A stretch of 64,000 nucleotides of DNA from Heterostelium album PN500 (lineage: Eukaryota; Evosea; Eumycetozoa; Acytosteliales; Acytosteliaceae): contig NW_008805103.1 of the NCBI RefSeq assembly GCF_000004825.1, forward strand, positions 495,941-559,940, written 5' to 3'. The position numbers and the translations under genes are program-made. Positions 22,152 to 34,152 of this stretch are shown in pieces. The notes beneath the pieces were generated by a model. It saw only the letters and a program-made list of their open reading frames with translations, did no database searches and was not told the DNA's origin. How positions within the stretch are numbered: position 1 is the first letter of the stretch; each line of letters opens with the position of its first letter.

Positions 22152-24001
22152 ATGAATGTCGATGAATTAGAGGAAGGTGAACATGAAGAACAAGATTATA
22201 ATCCAGCTGTTGTAGTTGTCAATTTACAACAACAACAGATTGGTGGAAGTAATAAAGTTGATAGTTCACCATTCGATAAACTTTCATTTGATAATATATT
22301 TAAAGTATATCTAGATAATAAAGATCAATCCACTATTTTATTAGAACAAAAGTTAAAGGACAATAAAACAACATCATCACCAACGGCAATAGAGACCTAT
22401 AGATTACAATTTAATAGATTACTTTATATATTGAATCAACATGATAATATAGATGAATCAATTGATTTTATCTTATTATTCTATAGTATTGCTATTAATA
22501 ACATCAACAATAATAATAATAATGATCATGAAAAACTAGATGATTTATATAAATTGTTTAATAATAATGTTCATCTTTGGTGTATGTTATGATAAGATAA
22601 GATAATAATACATTTATTTATTAAAAAGATACTAATTTCATGCTAATCAAGTGTTTGTAGAATTGATATATAAGTTTATAGTTGATAGACCACCACAATC
22701 AACTGAGAGAATGGAATCAATTATACATATATCAAATATCATTGAAAAGAATGATAAACATATTGATTTACTATATATAATACTTATTCCATTACTATGG
22801 GAGCAATCAGATAGATTAATTAATGTATGCATACATCAAAGAAATAACAATAGAATCAATATTTTAAATTAAGAATAAGAACTAATGCATTTTCAAATAG
22901 AATATAATAAGATATATAGGATCATTAGTATCATTCTCTATCAGTATGGAGTTTTATAAGATATTAGAGTATATCGATTTATTCCAACAATCATTGAAAC
23001 CACATTATAAACCAAATGTAATATCATTACCTAATAATAATGATAATGATAATAATGATGATAATATTGATAATGATAACAATTATATATTACCAACAAC
23101 ACTCAATCAACTTTTTGATAGTCAACAAAGATGTTCAGACAACAGTAACAATCAAGTGAATTGGTCGAATGAAAATGCATGGTCATTCATGTTCTACTTA
23201 ACCAACCAATTGTTAATAGATCATCTCATACTGTTTGAGTCGAATTCATTCGAGCAACTACCACGTAATTCCTATAGATTCAGTTCATCACTATTAAAGA
23301 TAATATTATCTTATTATTTAAATCCTTTAAATACTGTTGGTATGTAGTTGTAGCTTTATCAAAAATGTATTAACATTTAACTTACTTGCTCTCTCCATAA
23401 TTTTAATAAAGATATTCCAAATTCAGAGACTATCATACCAAAGTTGATATCTATGGTTATCAATCATTGGATTATATCACGACCATTGATAATCGTTGAA
23501 ATACCAAGTGGAATAGATATGAATATGAATAGTGACAACAAGAACAACAACAACAACAACAACATCACAACCATATTACAACTGATAGTTAGAATTTGTA
23601 TATTTGGAAGTTCGTTTCAACATTTCGATTTAATAAGTGGGCACATCGATAGAATTCATTCTACTCTATTGAATCTATTATACAAATTAGATAATAATAT
23701 TAATAATAACAATGATAGTAATAATAATAATCGTAATGATAATTATACAAAACTAAAAGATATAATCAAATCAAATTTATCAATAGATTTCTTTTTGAAT
23801 TGTATTGATCATATAAATAATAGTAATAATAACAAAGAATCAGTTTTATATATGACAAATAGACTTGCTCAGATCATACAACTACTATGTCAATTGAAAG
23901 AGAACGAAGAAAATGATGACAATAATAATATGAAATTAAAGGAATCACTAACAAAGCTATCAGTTAAAACACCTCTAATTTCAATGATATTAAAGAAATA
24001 A
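22152..24001 (+). CDS. Unrecognised helical protein with Asn runs
   Basis: Four exons (22152-22581, 22652-22824, 22901-23339, 23412-24001) join in frame to 543 residues. I do not recognise the family. The N-terminus is acidic. The body alternates amphipathic helices (YRLQFNRLLYILNQHDNIDESIDFILLFYSIAI, ELIYKFIVDRPPQ, LWEQSDRLIN) with Asn/Asp low-complexity insertions in at least four places. There is no signal peptide or obvious membrane segment. The alpha-helical pattern with Leu/Ile spacing would suit a HEAT-like or scaffold protein, but this is a guess from composition only. Confidence 0.7.
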
Positions 24002-24120
24002 TAAACAAACTATTATATATATTGATCTTATGTATTATTATTTACAATATTATTTAATTAATTTATTTATATTAATAAACTAACTGGTTAGTTAACTCTT
24101 CTTATTTTATGTTGTTTATC

Positions 24121-24638
24121 TTATCTTTTAGGTTGTGGTTGTGGTTGTTGTTGTTGTTGTTTTATTGAAGATTGTTCTTGTTTTTGTTGATCGTTTAAAT
24201 AGGTACTAAAGAATTTCTCTCTTTCTATATCGGCATCCTTTGATACTCTTATCAGCTGTTCCTCTTTCTTCTTTAGAAAAGACTCTTGATGTTTCAACTC
24301 CTTTTCGATCTCTGTGTTCTCCTCCAACATAGTACGATTGCAATGATCGTCTTTCATCAATATGAAAATATCACCAGTATAGACCCATCGTTTGTTCGTA
24401 TCGCCAGACGATCTTTGTTTATTTAAAATTGACAATGCCTCTTGATTCAATTTATATCTATGATTTAAATCTACCAACTATATATATAATATATACTGCA
24501 AAGTTAACATTCATCTCATCATTATCATCAATTAACAACATTACGTTATATATTAAACATACATACTTTTTCCTTGTGATAAAGTATTTCATCTGACAGT
24601 TCTTCTTTATAATTAAATAACTCTTCGAATTTATTCAT
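24121..24638 (-). CDS. Prefoldin-like protein, PDRG1 family
   Basis: Two exons on the minus strand (24638-24567, 24477-24121) give 142 residues, near the family length. Two long coiled-coil helices flank a beta hairpin. The PDRG1 signature is visible as EILYHKEKLVDLNHRYKLNQEAL, then WVYTGDIFILM and KELKHQESFLKKKEEQL. PDRG1 is part of the R2TP/prefoldin-like chaperone complex that helps assemble RNA polymerases and PIKK kinases. The C-terminus is a Gln/Pro tail (QQQQQPQPQPKR) not found in animals. Prefoldin subunit 4 is the main alternative. Confidence 0.75.
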
Positions 24639-25992
24639 TTCTACTACTACTACTACTACTATTATATTATCAACAAATACTCTAAAAATAATTAGATAAA
24701 AAAACGAAATATTTCGTACATGTATTGCCGCCAATTTGTTTTAAAGCAATTTAGCAAATTCACCATGGTATACCCTAATGATAAAGAAAGAGGTAACTTC
24801 AATCAATATAATTGTTATTTATAGTTTTGTTCAATGAAAGTTAATGAATAATCATTACAACTACTCTACCCAATAAGTATGTATATTGATTTGTAAGTTT
24901 TAAAAAGGAATCTTTCTAGAGAATAAAGCACAAGACTCTCTTGTTCTTCTCACATTTCTTTTGTATTTGTTTAACATTTGTCTACTTTTCGATAGATCAA
25001 TTACATTTTGATTTTACCTTTCATTCCCTACTCATAAATGTGTATGTCATTATAATTGCGATAATTATCTGGTTTGTTAATCAAGATTCGATTATTTTAC
25101 TATAAATTAATATGACAATCGACGTGCATACAAACTACTCACTTCAGACGCGTTTTTAAATTTACAACTAACACATTATCAACCAAAAAAGTAGTGTGTT
25201 ATACGATCAAGTCAGAGTATGACATTGTTTTGGCTAGTGGTGGTTACAAAAAAATATAACAAACAACTATATAGAGAGATTTTCAGTATTTTGTAATAAT
25301 ATGAATTCATATTATTTTACTTCTAGATACTTCTTTATTATTAATAATAATTATTATTTGACGTGAATTTCCGATCAAGTTTCTCTTCTTACCAATTATT
25401 ATTATGGAGAATTGATAATAAAAATAATAAATTTAATCTAAAGTAGAAATAAATTTGTGTATTTTAACAAACTATGAAAATGAAATGTAATTTAACCTAA
25501 TACTCACCATCGTGAGATTTATAGAATAAAACTATTTGTTACTTGGTTTACTGAAAAAACAATTCAGATCAAAATGTGTCTCTGTGAAAATGAACCAATG
25601 ACTACTTATCTTACTTTATATCTTCCATTTTTAGTTTTTCCTAGATTTATAAAGTTATCCAATTTAAGCTACATGTATATCCTTTGTGAGATAAAATATT
25701 TCTTATTTTCAACTAATACTTTGCCAGCAATGTATCGGAGCAATAATGGGAAACGATCTATCCTTTATCTACAATTACAACATTTAAATAAATTGTTGTT
25801 CTAGAAATGGTACCAAAATTAATATAAATACTACTGAACTTTCTAACAAAAGAATTTTTAATATTCAAATAACTTTAGTATTTCAACTACATGATCCAAC
25901 CAATAGTTATAATCTAAAGACATTTAATTATTATTTTTTTTTAACTAAAAAATTATCTGTTTCTAGAAAATTCTTTTTAGAAAACCAATAAT
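24639..25992. other. Intergenic region upstream of the P450 gene
   Basis: About 1.35 kb of AT-rich DNA. It holds a perfect 22-base palindrome at 25295-25316 (listed separately) and a short ATG-initiated stretch at about 24765 (MVYPNDKERG...) that could be a first exon of an unrecognised small gene but has no convincing continuation. A 76-codon open frame at 25574 is Tyr/Leu/Phe-rich and is not supported. Confidence 0.4.
25295..25316. other. Perfect 22-base palindrome
   Basis: The sequence centred on GAATTC reads the same on both strands for 22 bases (arms AATAATATGAA). It lies about 680 bases upstream of the P450 start. It could be a dimeric transcription-factor site or a chance AT-rich palindrome. 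Confidence 0.6.
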
Positions 25993-27659
25993 ATGTCGTC
26001 AACCAATGCAATAGATTATTTTTGTTCGTTAACAAAAAAGACACCCATAAATTTCAACCAATATATTAAATACGAATATGTTTTTGTTTTATTTTTTATG
26101 ATTATATTTATATTATTAGATGTAAGACAAATAAAAACAACTTTAATAAAAATCAAGAATTAAATTTTAATCATATTTATTTTTTTAGGTACACAAAAGA
26201 TCGCATCCACACATTAAAAATAGTAATAAATTTGCAGTATTTGATTTTCTATATTCTATTTTCAACAATAGATTTCATTTATTCTTTAGACATCAATTTG
26301 AAGCCAATCCAGACCAATCTATTTTCAAAATTAATTTACTATTACAGGATTTAATTGTAATCACCGATCCAGAATATATTAAACATGTCTGCAACAATAG
26401 ACCACTTAAATACACCAGGATTGAAGGTTTAATCGAGGGACTGAATGGATGTGGAAAGAATGTATTCAGTGGAGAAGGTTCTCAGTGGTCTCACCATCGA
26501 AAAGTTACAGCCAGTCAATTCAATACGTTTAAACTGCCAAAGATGGAAAAGCCAATCAATCAGATTGTAGATCGTTTTGTTAAAAAATTGGAAACTCATA
26601 CGATTGAACAACCTCATCAATCAGTGAACTTCTCCAAAGAAGTTAGTTCTTATACATTAGATGTCTTGTTTAAAACCGGGTTTGGATACGATTTAAATTC
26701 AATCGAGAGTGGTCAGGTTGGTACCACTCCAAAAATAATTAAGAGATTAGAGTGCGTAATGGGAAATATCACCAAACGTTGTTTATCTCCATTTCACTAT
26801 TGGAAATATTATACAACCTTTACTGTATGTAATCAGTCATTGATAATTTATTAATTTTAGCTAGTTCTAATAATTTTTTTCTGCTAATATTATTTTTCTT
26901 TAGGAATCTAAATTTAATAAATTCTTGGATTTAGTAAAGGATTTTAAGAATCATTTTATTCAACAAGATTATGCGATAACTGAAGAAGCTGGATTATTAC
27001 ATTCTTTGATGGTTCAGATGAAACAAGGTTTGATTGATGACGATGAAATCTATGCCAATATGTTGTGCTATATTATTGCTGGACACGATACCTCTTCCAA
27101 AGCCATCTCCTATGCCATTTGGTATTTAGCCAAACATCCAGATATACTTCAGAAAGTTAAAAAAGAAGTGGTTGATGTGTTGGCAAACACCGAAAATTCA
27201 TATCTCTCCAATAAAGACATTGATAAACTCCAACTACTTCAACAGGTGCTTCTGGAATCGATGCGTTTGAAACCGTTGGTATCTTTTATACTTTTGGAGT
27301 GTATCGAAGACGATGTCGTTGGTGATACCGAAATCTATGCAGGTGCTCAAGTGGTTCTGACGACAGAGGCAGTCTATAGAAATGCAGAGTACTTCCCAGA
27401 GCCAGAGGAATTCAAACCGGAACGATGGGAAGGTGTTTCCTTTGAAAGATGTACCGATTACAATCTGTTCGCATTTGGATACGGTCCTAGAATGTGTCCA
27501 GGACGTAAGATGGTCCGAGTTCAAATGTTGATTCTCTTTGCAAAATTGATTGCCAATTTCGATATTAAACTGGCAGAAAACTCGATAGAACTTGTAGACG
27601 AACATGTTTTCGTTCTTTCACCAGAAGGTGGAGTGAATATTCATTTAATAAAGAACTAA
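25993..27659 (+). CDS. Cytochrome P450, membrane-anchored
   Basis: Three exons (25993-26121, 26189-26824, 26904-27659) give 506 residues. The start at 25993 is chosen because it supplies an N-terminal anchor (residues about 30-43, YVFVLFFMIIFILL) in frame with the rest; a later ATG at 26098 would remove it. Landmarks are the I-helix oxygen motif AGHDTSS near 313, ExxR as ESMR near 372, FKPERW, and the heme loop FGYGPRMCPGR near 445-455 with its Cys ligand. It would be an ER monooxygenase using electrons from P450 reductase. The substrate is unknown. Confidence 0.95.
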
Positions 27660-28046
27660 CCTTTAAAGTTAACTCTTATCGAAAAAAAAATAACAGATTT
27701 CGTTCATTTTGTCTCTCTATTCTCTGTATATATTAAATATTTATTTATTAGAAATATAATATCATATCATTTTTTAAAACTATAACACAGCAATAATGAT
27801 TATTTAGTTGAATAGCTATAATTAATTTTTACTATTATTGTTTGATTGTTATTGTATTACTATTCTTAATATTATCATAACATTGATTGAAATAATAGAA
27901 TGACGAAATACTATTGTCAATGAATGGCACTTGATCAAACTATTTTTTAAAAAAAAAATTTTTGTTACTGTATTTTAATGATAATTATTCTTCTGACAGT
28001 TTAATTGATCATCTTTTAATATACAGCAACTCGATCGATTGTAGAT
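27660..28046. other. Intergenic, AT-rich
   Basis: About 390 bases with no gene; a long A run near 27948-27960 and AT-rich sequence likely forming the P450 3' end and the promoter of the next gene. Confidence 0.4.
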
Positions 28047-29026
28047 ATGTTAATGCAAAGATTTAGACAATGTACTTCACTATCTACAATTACTACTTAT
28101 CATAATATATCTAGGTTAATGTTGAAAACATCAATCGGTATAAACGATCGTTGTTGCTTAAACGATATTAATAGATTATTATATTCAACGTTATCATCGA
28201 GTACTAGTAGTAGTAATAATAATAGTAGATTAAATCATCATCATTATTATAACACCAATAATAATAACAATAGTAGTGGTAATACTTTTAAAAATCATTA
28301 TAATAAAAGTAGTAGTAGTAGTAGTTCTAGCAATAATATAAATAATAGATCTTCTTCGTTAACAAGTCAAGATATTTCGAATTTAGAGAACAAGTTAGTA
28401 GAGCTATCAAATGAATGGTGTAGATTAGATGGCATTAGAAGTGAATTGGCATTGTCTAACGTTGAGCAATTCGAACATCAACAACAACAGTTATCAAATA
28501 TCATTGTCAATCAGAGAGATATCCTTTTCACCATAGATTCAATTAAATATCTATTGAACATAAACAACAATATCAATAATAGTAATCAATTAGATGATAA
28601 TATATATAATTTTAAACATATGTCAATTAATAATCAATATCAATTCGAACGATCATTATTAAATAAAATACCACTAAATAACTACAATATTAATAATAAT
28701 AATGATGATAACTATAATAATAGTAATAATAGTAATAATGAAGATATGATATTACAATTAAATGGTCATAAGCTATTGAGAGATACCTACTTAATGTTAG
28801 AATTAATCATTGGTAGAATAGAGAGAAACATTACCTATGGTGGTAAGGTTGGTGAGTTGGTTAGCAAACAACTTCAGACATTGCTTCTCTCGTATAAGAG
28901 TAACAGTCGGTTCCTATTGATTAGTATTCCCGATTGGTCAGAGAAGTACAACGAACAAAGAGCTGCTGTCATTCAATCGATAGAGAATCAACTATTGGCA
29001 TGGACAACAACAACAACCGATACACC

Positions 29027-29058
<32 letters not shown>

Positions 29059-29159
29059 TTCATACATTAAATCTATTAATCAACACAAGAGATCTTTTAC
29101 ATACATTATACTATGGTTTTATAAATCAAAAAGATAATAACAATATCAATAACAATATC

Positions 29160-29190
<31 letters not shown>

Positions 29191-29789
29191 GTTATAAAGA
29201 ATATATAAAACATTATTTAGATAGAATGGTAGTGGTACATAATGAGATAGAGGAATGTCTATTAAATACCAATGAGAAAGCAAAGAACGTACGTCAGAGA
29301 ACTGTTAATACTTCCACCTCCGCTATAAGGTCAATGATAGAGAGTGATCTGTCGTTGGTTAGAAGTGTGGTGAATGACAATCGTAACAGATATCCTTTGG
29401 AACTCTTGGAGAATGATAAGATGCTATATAGACGACTACCATATACAAGTTCATTAATATTCAAATCGAAATCAAATTCAAATTCATCAAAAGTAAATAG
29501 CTATAATAATAATTATTACAATAACAACAATAATTATAACAAGATACAAGAAAAATATAAATTATTTAGAAATATAGATAATAATAATAATAATAATAAT
29601 AATGATCATGATGATATTGATTACATCGATATACTAGATTCAAAAGAAATAATAGATAACAACAACAATAATAATAATAATAATAATGAAGATGATTTTA
29701 ATGATGAACAAGAAATAGTTAAACAATCAAAATCAAAAGCATATCATCAACTTCCAAAAAGAAACGGTCCAAGATGGAAACATTGGTAA
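28047..29789 (+). CDS. Asn-rich protein of unknown function, possible mitochondrial protein
   Basis: Single exon, 580 residues. I do not recognise the family. The first 50 residues are basic, lack acidic residues early on and are Ser/Thr/Leu-rich (MLMQRFRQCTSLSTITTYHN), as in mitochondrial targeting sequences. Asn runs interrupt the protein at about ten places. Between them are helical conserved-looking parts (NLENKLVELSNEWCRLDGIR; LLRDTYLMLELIIGRIERN; VGELVSKQLQTLLLSY; YLDRMVVVHNEIEECL). The protein ends in a basic, Trp-containing tail (LPKRNGPRWKHW). Helical spacing is compatible with a PPR or other repeat protein, but no PPR motif is clear. Confidence 0.75.
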
Positions 29790-29949
29790 TTGACAAATGT
29801 CATTATAAATAAATTTATTTATATTACTATCATTAAAATTGTTTGAACAATGATTGCCTCAATTTTAAAAAGGAAAAAACAAAAAAATCAAAATTTTTTT
29901 TTTTATTAAAAGACTTTTAATTTGTTGTTGTATTTTTATTTGTATTATA

Positions 29950-29991
<42 letters not shown>

Positions 29992-30160
29992 TTAAAGTTA
30001 GAAAAGATAGTGTTAGATATAGATTTAAGAAAGATAGTGTTAGATATTTGAAAGAAAACAAAACTAGGAAATAGAGATAATCATAATCATAAATAGTGTT
30101 TAGTTAAACATTTAGTTTAGTTTAGTTTGTTAGTTTTGTGAAAAATCTAATAAGAAATAG
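29790..30160. other. Intergenic with (ATT)n repeat
   Basis: About 370 bases holding an (ATT)n run at about 29948-29988 and two direct repeats of aagatagtgttagata (near 30005 and 30028) just upstream of the RhoGAP gene. No gene. Confidence 0.5.
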
Positions 30161-32808
30161 ATGTCATCACAACAACAGCAACAACAGCAACAACAACAAC
30201 AAGGTTATAAAACCTTTGGTTTGAAGATTGGATTTCCTGCAGGATTTCCAATGAAGTACAAGAGTATTAGATTCCCAGACTATAATATAAGTGTACGCGA
30301 AGCTGTAAACTACATCAGTAGTAAGCAGATCATACCGAAACCAGAGAGTTATGTTCTACAGATATCGTATATCGACGGACCTGGAACTGGCTCATCGTCT
30401 GGAGCGAGTCAATCGTTGTCCTCCTCGACTGGCATGAGCGCACCGGTTGCGGGTGGACAACGACCGGAAAAACGTGTCGTAAAGTGGATGGATGACACTG
30501 CCAAACTCTCGTCGTATCCACTTGGCGCGGCTGATGTCGTCCTCGAAATGCGCAAGCGTCTGCAACCTGTGAAAGTGGTGTGCGCGACACAATCGATGCG
30601 TCTGGTTGCCGACGTCTCCAAGCCGATGGGAGATCTTCTCGATTTCATCGCCTGCAAGTTCAAGCTGTCGACAAGTGACTCGGCTCGCTACCGCTTGTTC
30701 CACAACAACGTGGAGTTGCCAACCCAACTCGATATTCGCGCGCTCAACATCGACACGCAAATTCCATTCTTTGTTCATAATAGCGCCGATCCCAAGTCTG
30801 AGAAAGACGACCCCTCGCTCTACAACGAGGAGCAAGACAGCGACGACGATTCCTTCTCTGGCAATCTGTCGCTCGAGGTGCCGGCAAAGTCGTTGGTGCC
30901 ACTCAAGGAAGGCTATCTCAAGAAGCAGAACCGAAAGAAGTCGTATAACACTCGGTACTTTATCCTGACGGACAAGTTCCTCTTCTACTACAAGTCGCCA
31001 CATGACCGTAAGGCATCGGGAATCATCAACTACAAGGAGCATGTCATTCGCGTGATGGTACCGCCTCGCGATGCCAAACTCGAGTTGATACCGAAAGACA
31101 GCTATCAACAGAACTCGGCGTCGGTACACACACATCCCGGTAGCTACGTCATCAAATTCGACACCGAACAGGAAATGAAATCTTGGAATATCGCACCGTT
31201 CACATTCCAGTCGCCAACACCAGCACCGTCGTCGTCGTTGTCGTCGGCAGCACAACCTGTCAAAGGTGGAAAAGTTGCAAGCAAAGCAGTCTTTGGTGTA
31301 CCGGTAGAGCGATCCGTACCACCAGGATCAGATGTTCCACTCATTGTCACACAAACCATCGACTATATAGAAAAGAAGGCAATGGATGTCGTAGGTATTT
31401 TCCGTCTGTCCGGTTCTGTCAACACCATCGAACAATGGAAGAAACAATACGATAGAGGTGACAAATGTGATCTATTCCAAGAGAATGATCCACATGCAAT
31501 TGCTGGTTTATTAAAATTATATCTAAGAGTAAGCAACCATATTATTAAAGTTATTATATATAACAATCGGAATCGGGATATTTATATCTATCTTTTCTTT
31601 GTTTTAGGAATTACCTGAGCCATTATTAACTTATGAAAGATATGATAAATTTATTGCTGCCCAATGTAAGTAGTATATTCGCCAAAGAAAAAAAACAAAG
31701 GAATGTTTTGGATAACTTACTAACCGAATCAATCAACTTGTTTGTTTATTTTTTAGCAATGGACGATTTAGCATCAAGAATTAAATTGATTAAACATTTA
31801 GTTAGATCATTACCACAGACAAACTATGCGATTCTATCAAAGTTGATGGCGTTTTTGGGTAGAGTTGCTCAACACTCTGCAAACAACAAGATGCAAATTC
31901 ATAATTTGTCGACTGTGTTTGGTCCCAATTTGATAAAGGAGAGAAACTCTGGTGCCGCCGGTACCAACGTTCAGAATCTTGTGGAGGACACACCGATTAT
32001 CAATGCTCTCGCTCTCTCGCTGATGAGAGACTATCCATATATCTTTGGAGACAAGGAGATTCCAGAGCAAAAGATCTACGCCAAGACACTCTACGACTAC
32101 AACGGTGGTGAGAATGGCGCGGTACCAGAGGATTTGATCTTCCCGCAGGGCGTCACCATCCGTGTCACTGCAAAGTCGCAAGACGGCTGGTGGACCGGTG
32201 AATATCAAGGCAAATCCGGACGATTCCCTGCGACCTACGTCGATTTGATCGTCACACAATCGCCAGCTTCTCTGCTCCGAACCAAATCAAACTCTAGCAT
32301 CTCCAAGAAAAAGAAATTCATGCTCGAGATGGAGAACACTCGTACCAAGACACAGGACAATGAGAAACTGCTCCAGCAGCTAAGGGAGCGCAAGGAGAAG
32401 CTTCAGAACAGCATTGCCTCGTTGAATCACGAGAAACAACAGTTGGCACAGGACGCAGCCACTCAGAAACTAATAGGAAATGTAAATACAACGAAACGAA
32501 AGCAAGCGATTGCCAACATACCAAAGACGATCGATATCCTCCTGGTGAAGTACAACGAATACAAAAAGAGTCACGACGAGCTTGCTACCATTAGAAATCT
32601 GTTGTTGGAAGAGTGCGACCAATTCAACAACAATCCAAAGGTTAAAGGAAAATTAGAAAGCAAAGAGAAAGAACTACTCCAATCAAAGATAGACACAGTA
32701 GCTTCGAAATTGGATGACTCTCTAAAGGCAAGACAAAAGAGTCTGTCATCAAAGAGAGTAATCAACGATGATTTAGCTGAATTAAAAATAACCTTAACCT
32801 TAAATTAA
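30161..32808 (+). CDS. RhoGAP protein with ubiquitin-like fold, PH, RhoGAP, SH3 and coiled coil
   Basis: Three exons (30161-31528, 31608-31665, 31757-32808) give 825 residues. After a Gln run, residues about 15-75 resemble a FERM F0/ubiquitin-like fold (FGLKIGFP, MKYKSIRFPDYNISVREAV), with a second ubiquitin-like segment about 125-205. A PH domain begins near 248 (LKEGYLKKQNRKKSYNTRYF). The RhoGAP domain spans about 378-575, with the arginine finger in VVGIFRLSGS and ELPEPLLTYERY restored across a splice; it should switch off Rac/Rho GTPases. An SH3 domain spans about 581-640 (AKTLYDYNG, DGWWTGEY, GRFPATYV). A coiled coil ends the protein. Likely an actin regulator of the dictyostelid Gac class. 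Confidence 0.92.
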
Positions 32809-32996
32809 TTACACAAAACCAAAAGACAAAACAAAACATTTATATACGATAAATAATAATAATAATATTAATACCTATACAATCTGTAAACATTAAATAA
32901 CAACAAACAACAACAAACAATAATAAAAAAAATAGTAATAATAAAAGTTGATTTATATATATTTATTAATAAACTTTAGGTGTTTATTTAGTTTAT

Positions 32997-33961
32997 TTAT
33001 TTACTTGATGGTTGTTGGGCTGGTTTCAAAGGTGGTGGTGGAAACATATAACTATAAAATTGATTGAATATACCTGCTGATAATAATGAAAATGTTTCCA
33101 TCCTAAGAATTGAATTACCAAAATTAGTTGGATAAACATTTGATAGCTTTGAAAGTTTATTGATTTCATTCTCTGTGAAACCACCTTCTGATCCGACCAT
33201 CACCAACAATCTAGGTGATACCTTTGGTATTGACAACGATTCAACACTATTGTTGTTGTTGTTGTCGTTGTTGTTTTTAATATAGTCTGTTTTGAACTTC
33301 TCTATTAGTTGTGGTAATGGTTGACCTGTTGGATGTCCAACTATAATATGTGTCCAAAGATTATCTTTTACTATTCTATTGTTTATAAATGAATTTAATG
33401 ATTCCATTGCATGTATTTTCATCATTCTATTATTTCTAATGATAATTAACTTTACAGTTAGTTAACTAAATTTGTCAAATCTTAGAGATTGATTGATTGA
33501 TTGAAATAATACTTTGATTGTTTTGCAGCTTCTATAATAATTCTTTGGTATCGATCGAATTTGTTGTCGGTGATGTTAGATGATTTTGAGGATTTAGAAT
33601 AGTCGGTCTCTATGAGGTAGAGTGATCGAACATCGAGTTCGGTTAGTTTCTCTACCATCCAGTCACCACGCGATGCCTTCGGAAGTGACGATGCAATGTC
33701 TATTCTGCTGTCGAATGTATGTTGGTTGTCAGCGCTGCTAGTACTCTCATTGATTTTACTGATGATCAGATCAGAGTGATTCTTTCCGATCGAATCGATC
33801 ACAGCGATCACCGATTGATTGCCATCGAACAACTCCACCTCCTGGCCTTCTTTCAATCTCAGACTCTTCTTTAAATGCAAATGTTGACTACCATCCAATC
33901 TTACACTACCTCTTAGCATCAAAGGTATATTCTCTACAAAGAATCTTCTGAGAATTGTCAT
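32997..33961 (-). CDS. RsmE-type 16S rRNA (uracil-N3) methyltransferase
   Basis: Two exons on the minus strand (33961-33513, 33435-32997) give 295 residues, slightly longer than bacterial RsmE. The N-terminal PUA-like half contains RRFFVE, HLKKSLRLKEGQEVELFDG and KASRGDWMVEKLTELDV. The SPOUT half has the SAM knot LVMVGSEGGFTENEI near 226-236 and GNSILRMETFSLLSAGI. The splice restores EAAKQSKNNRM, matching the bacterial EAxEQxxR. The bacterial enzyme methylates U1498 in the decoding site. In a eukaryote the likely target is mitochondrial small-subunit rRNA; the N-terminus TILRRFF is consistent with, but not proof of, import. An Asn/Asp run is inserted before the knot. Confidence 0.9.
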
Positions 33962-34152
33962 TGCTATAAATATAATCAATTTTTTTTTGTTGCCAATTTT
34001 TTGAAAATATCAAAGCTAGTTTGGTTGTTTTTAATCAATCTTAAAATCAGCTGATTAATCAATATTCTCGATTTGTATTTCTGTATTATATTATCTGTTT
34101 ATTTATTATCTATTTATTTATTATTTATTTATTTATTTATTGTTTATTTGAC

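Noticed and set aside
25574-25804. 76-codon open frame upstream of the P450
   Set aside because: Composition typical of AT-rich spacer; no splice continuation or recognisable motif.
30392-31255. 287-codon minus-strand open frame
   Set aside because: Antisense to the GC-richer part of the RhoGAP gene; Arg/Cys/Leu-rich translation typical of antisense shadows.
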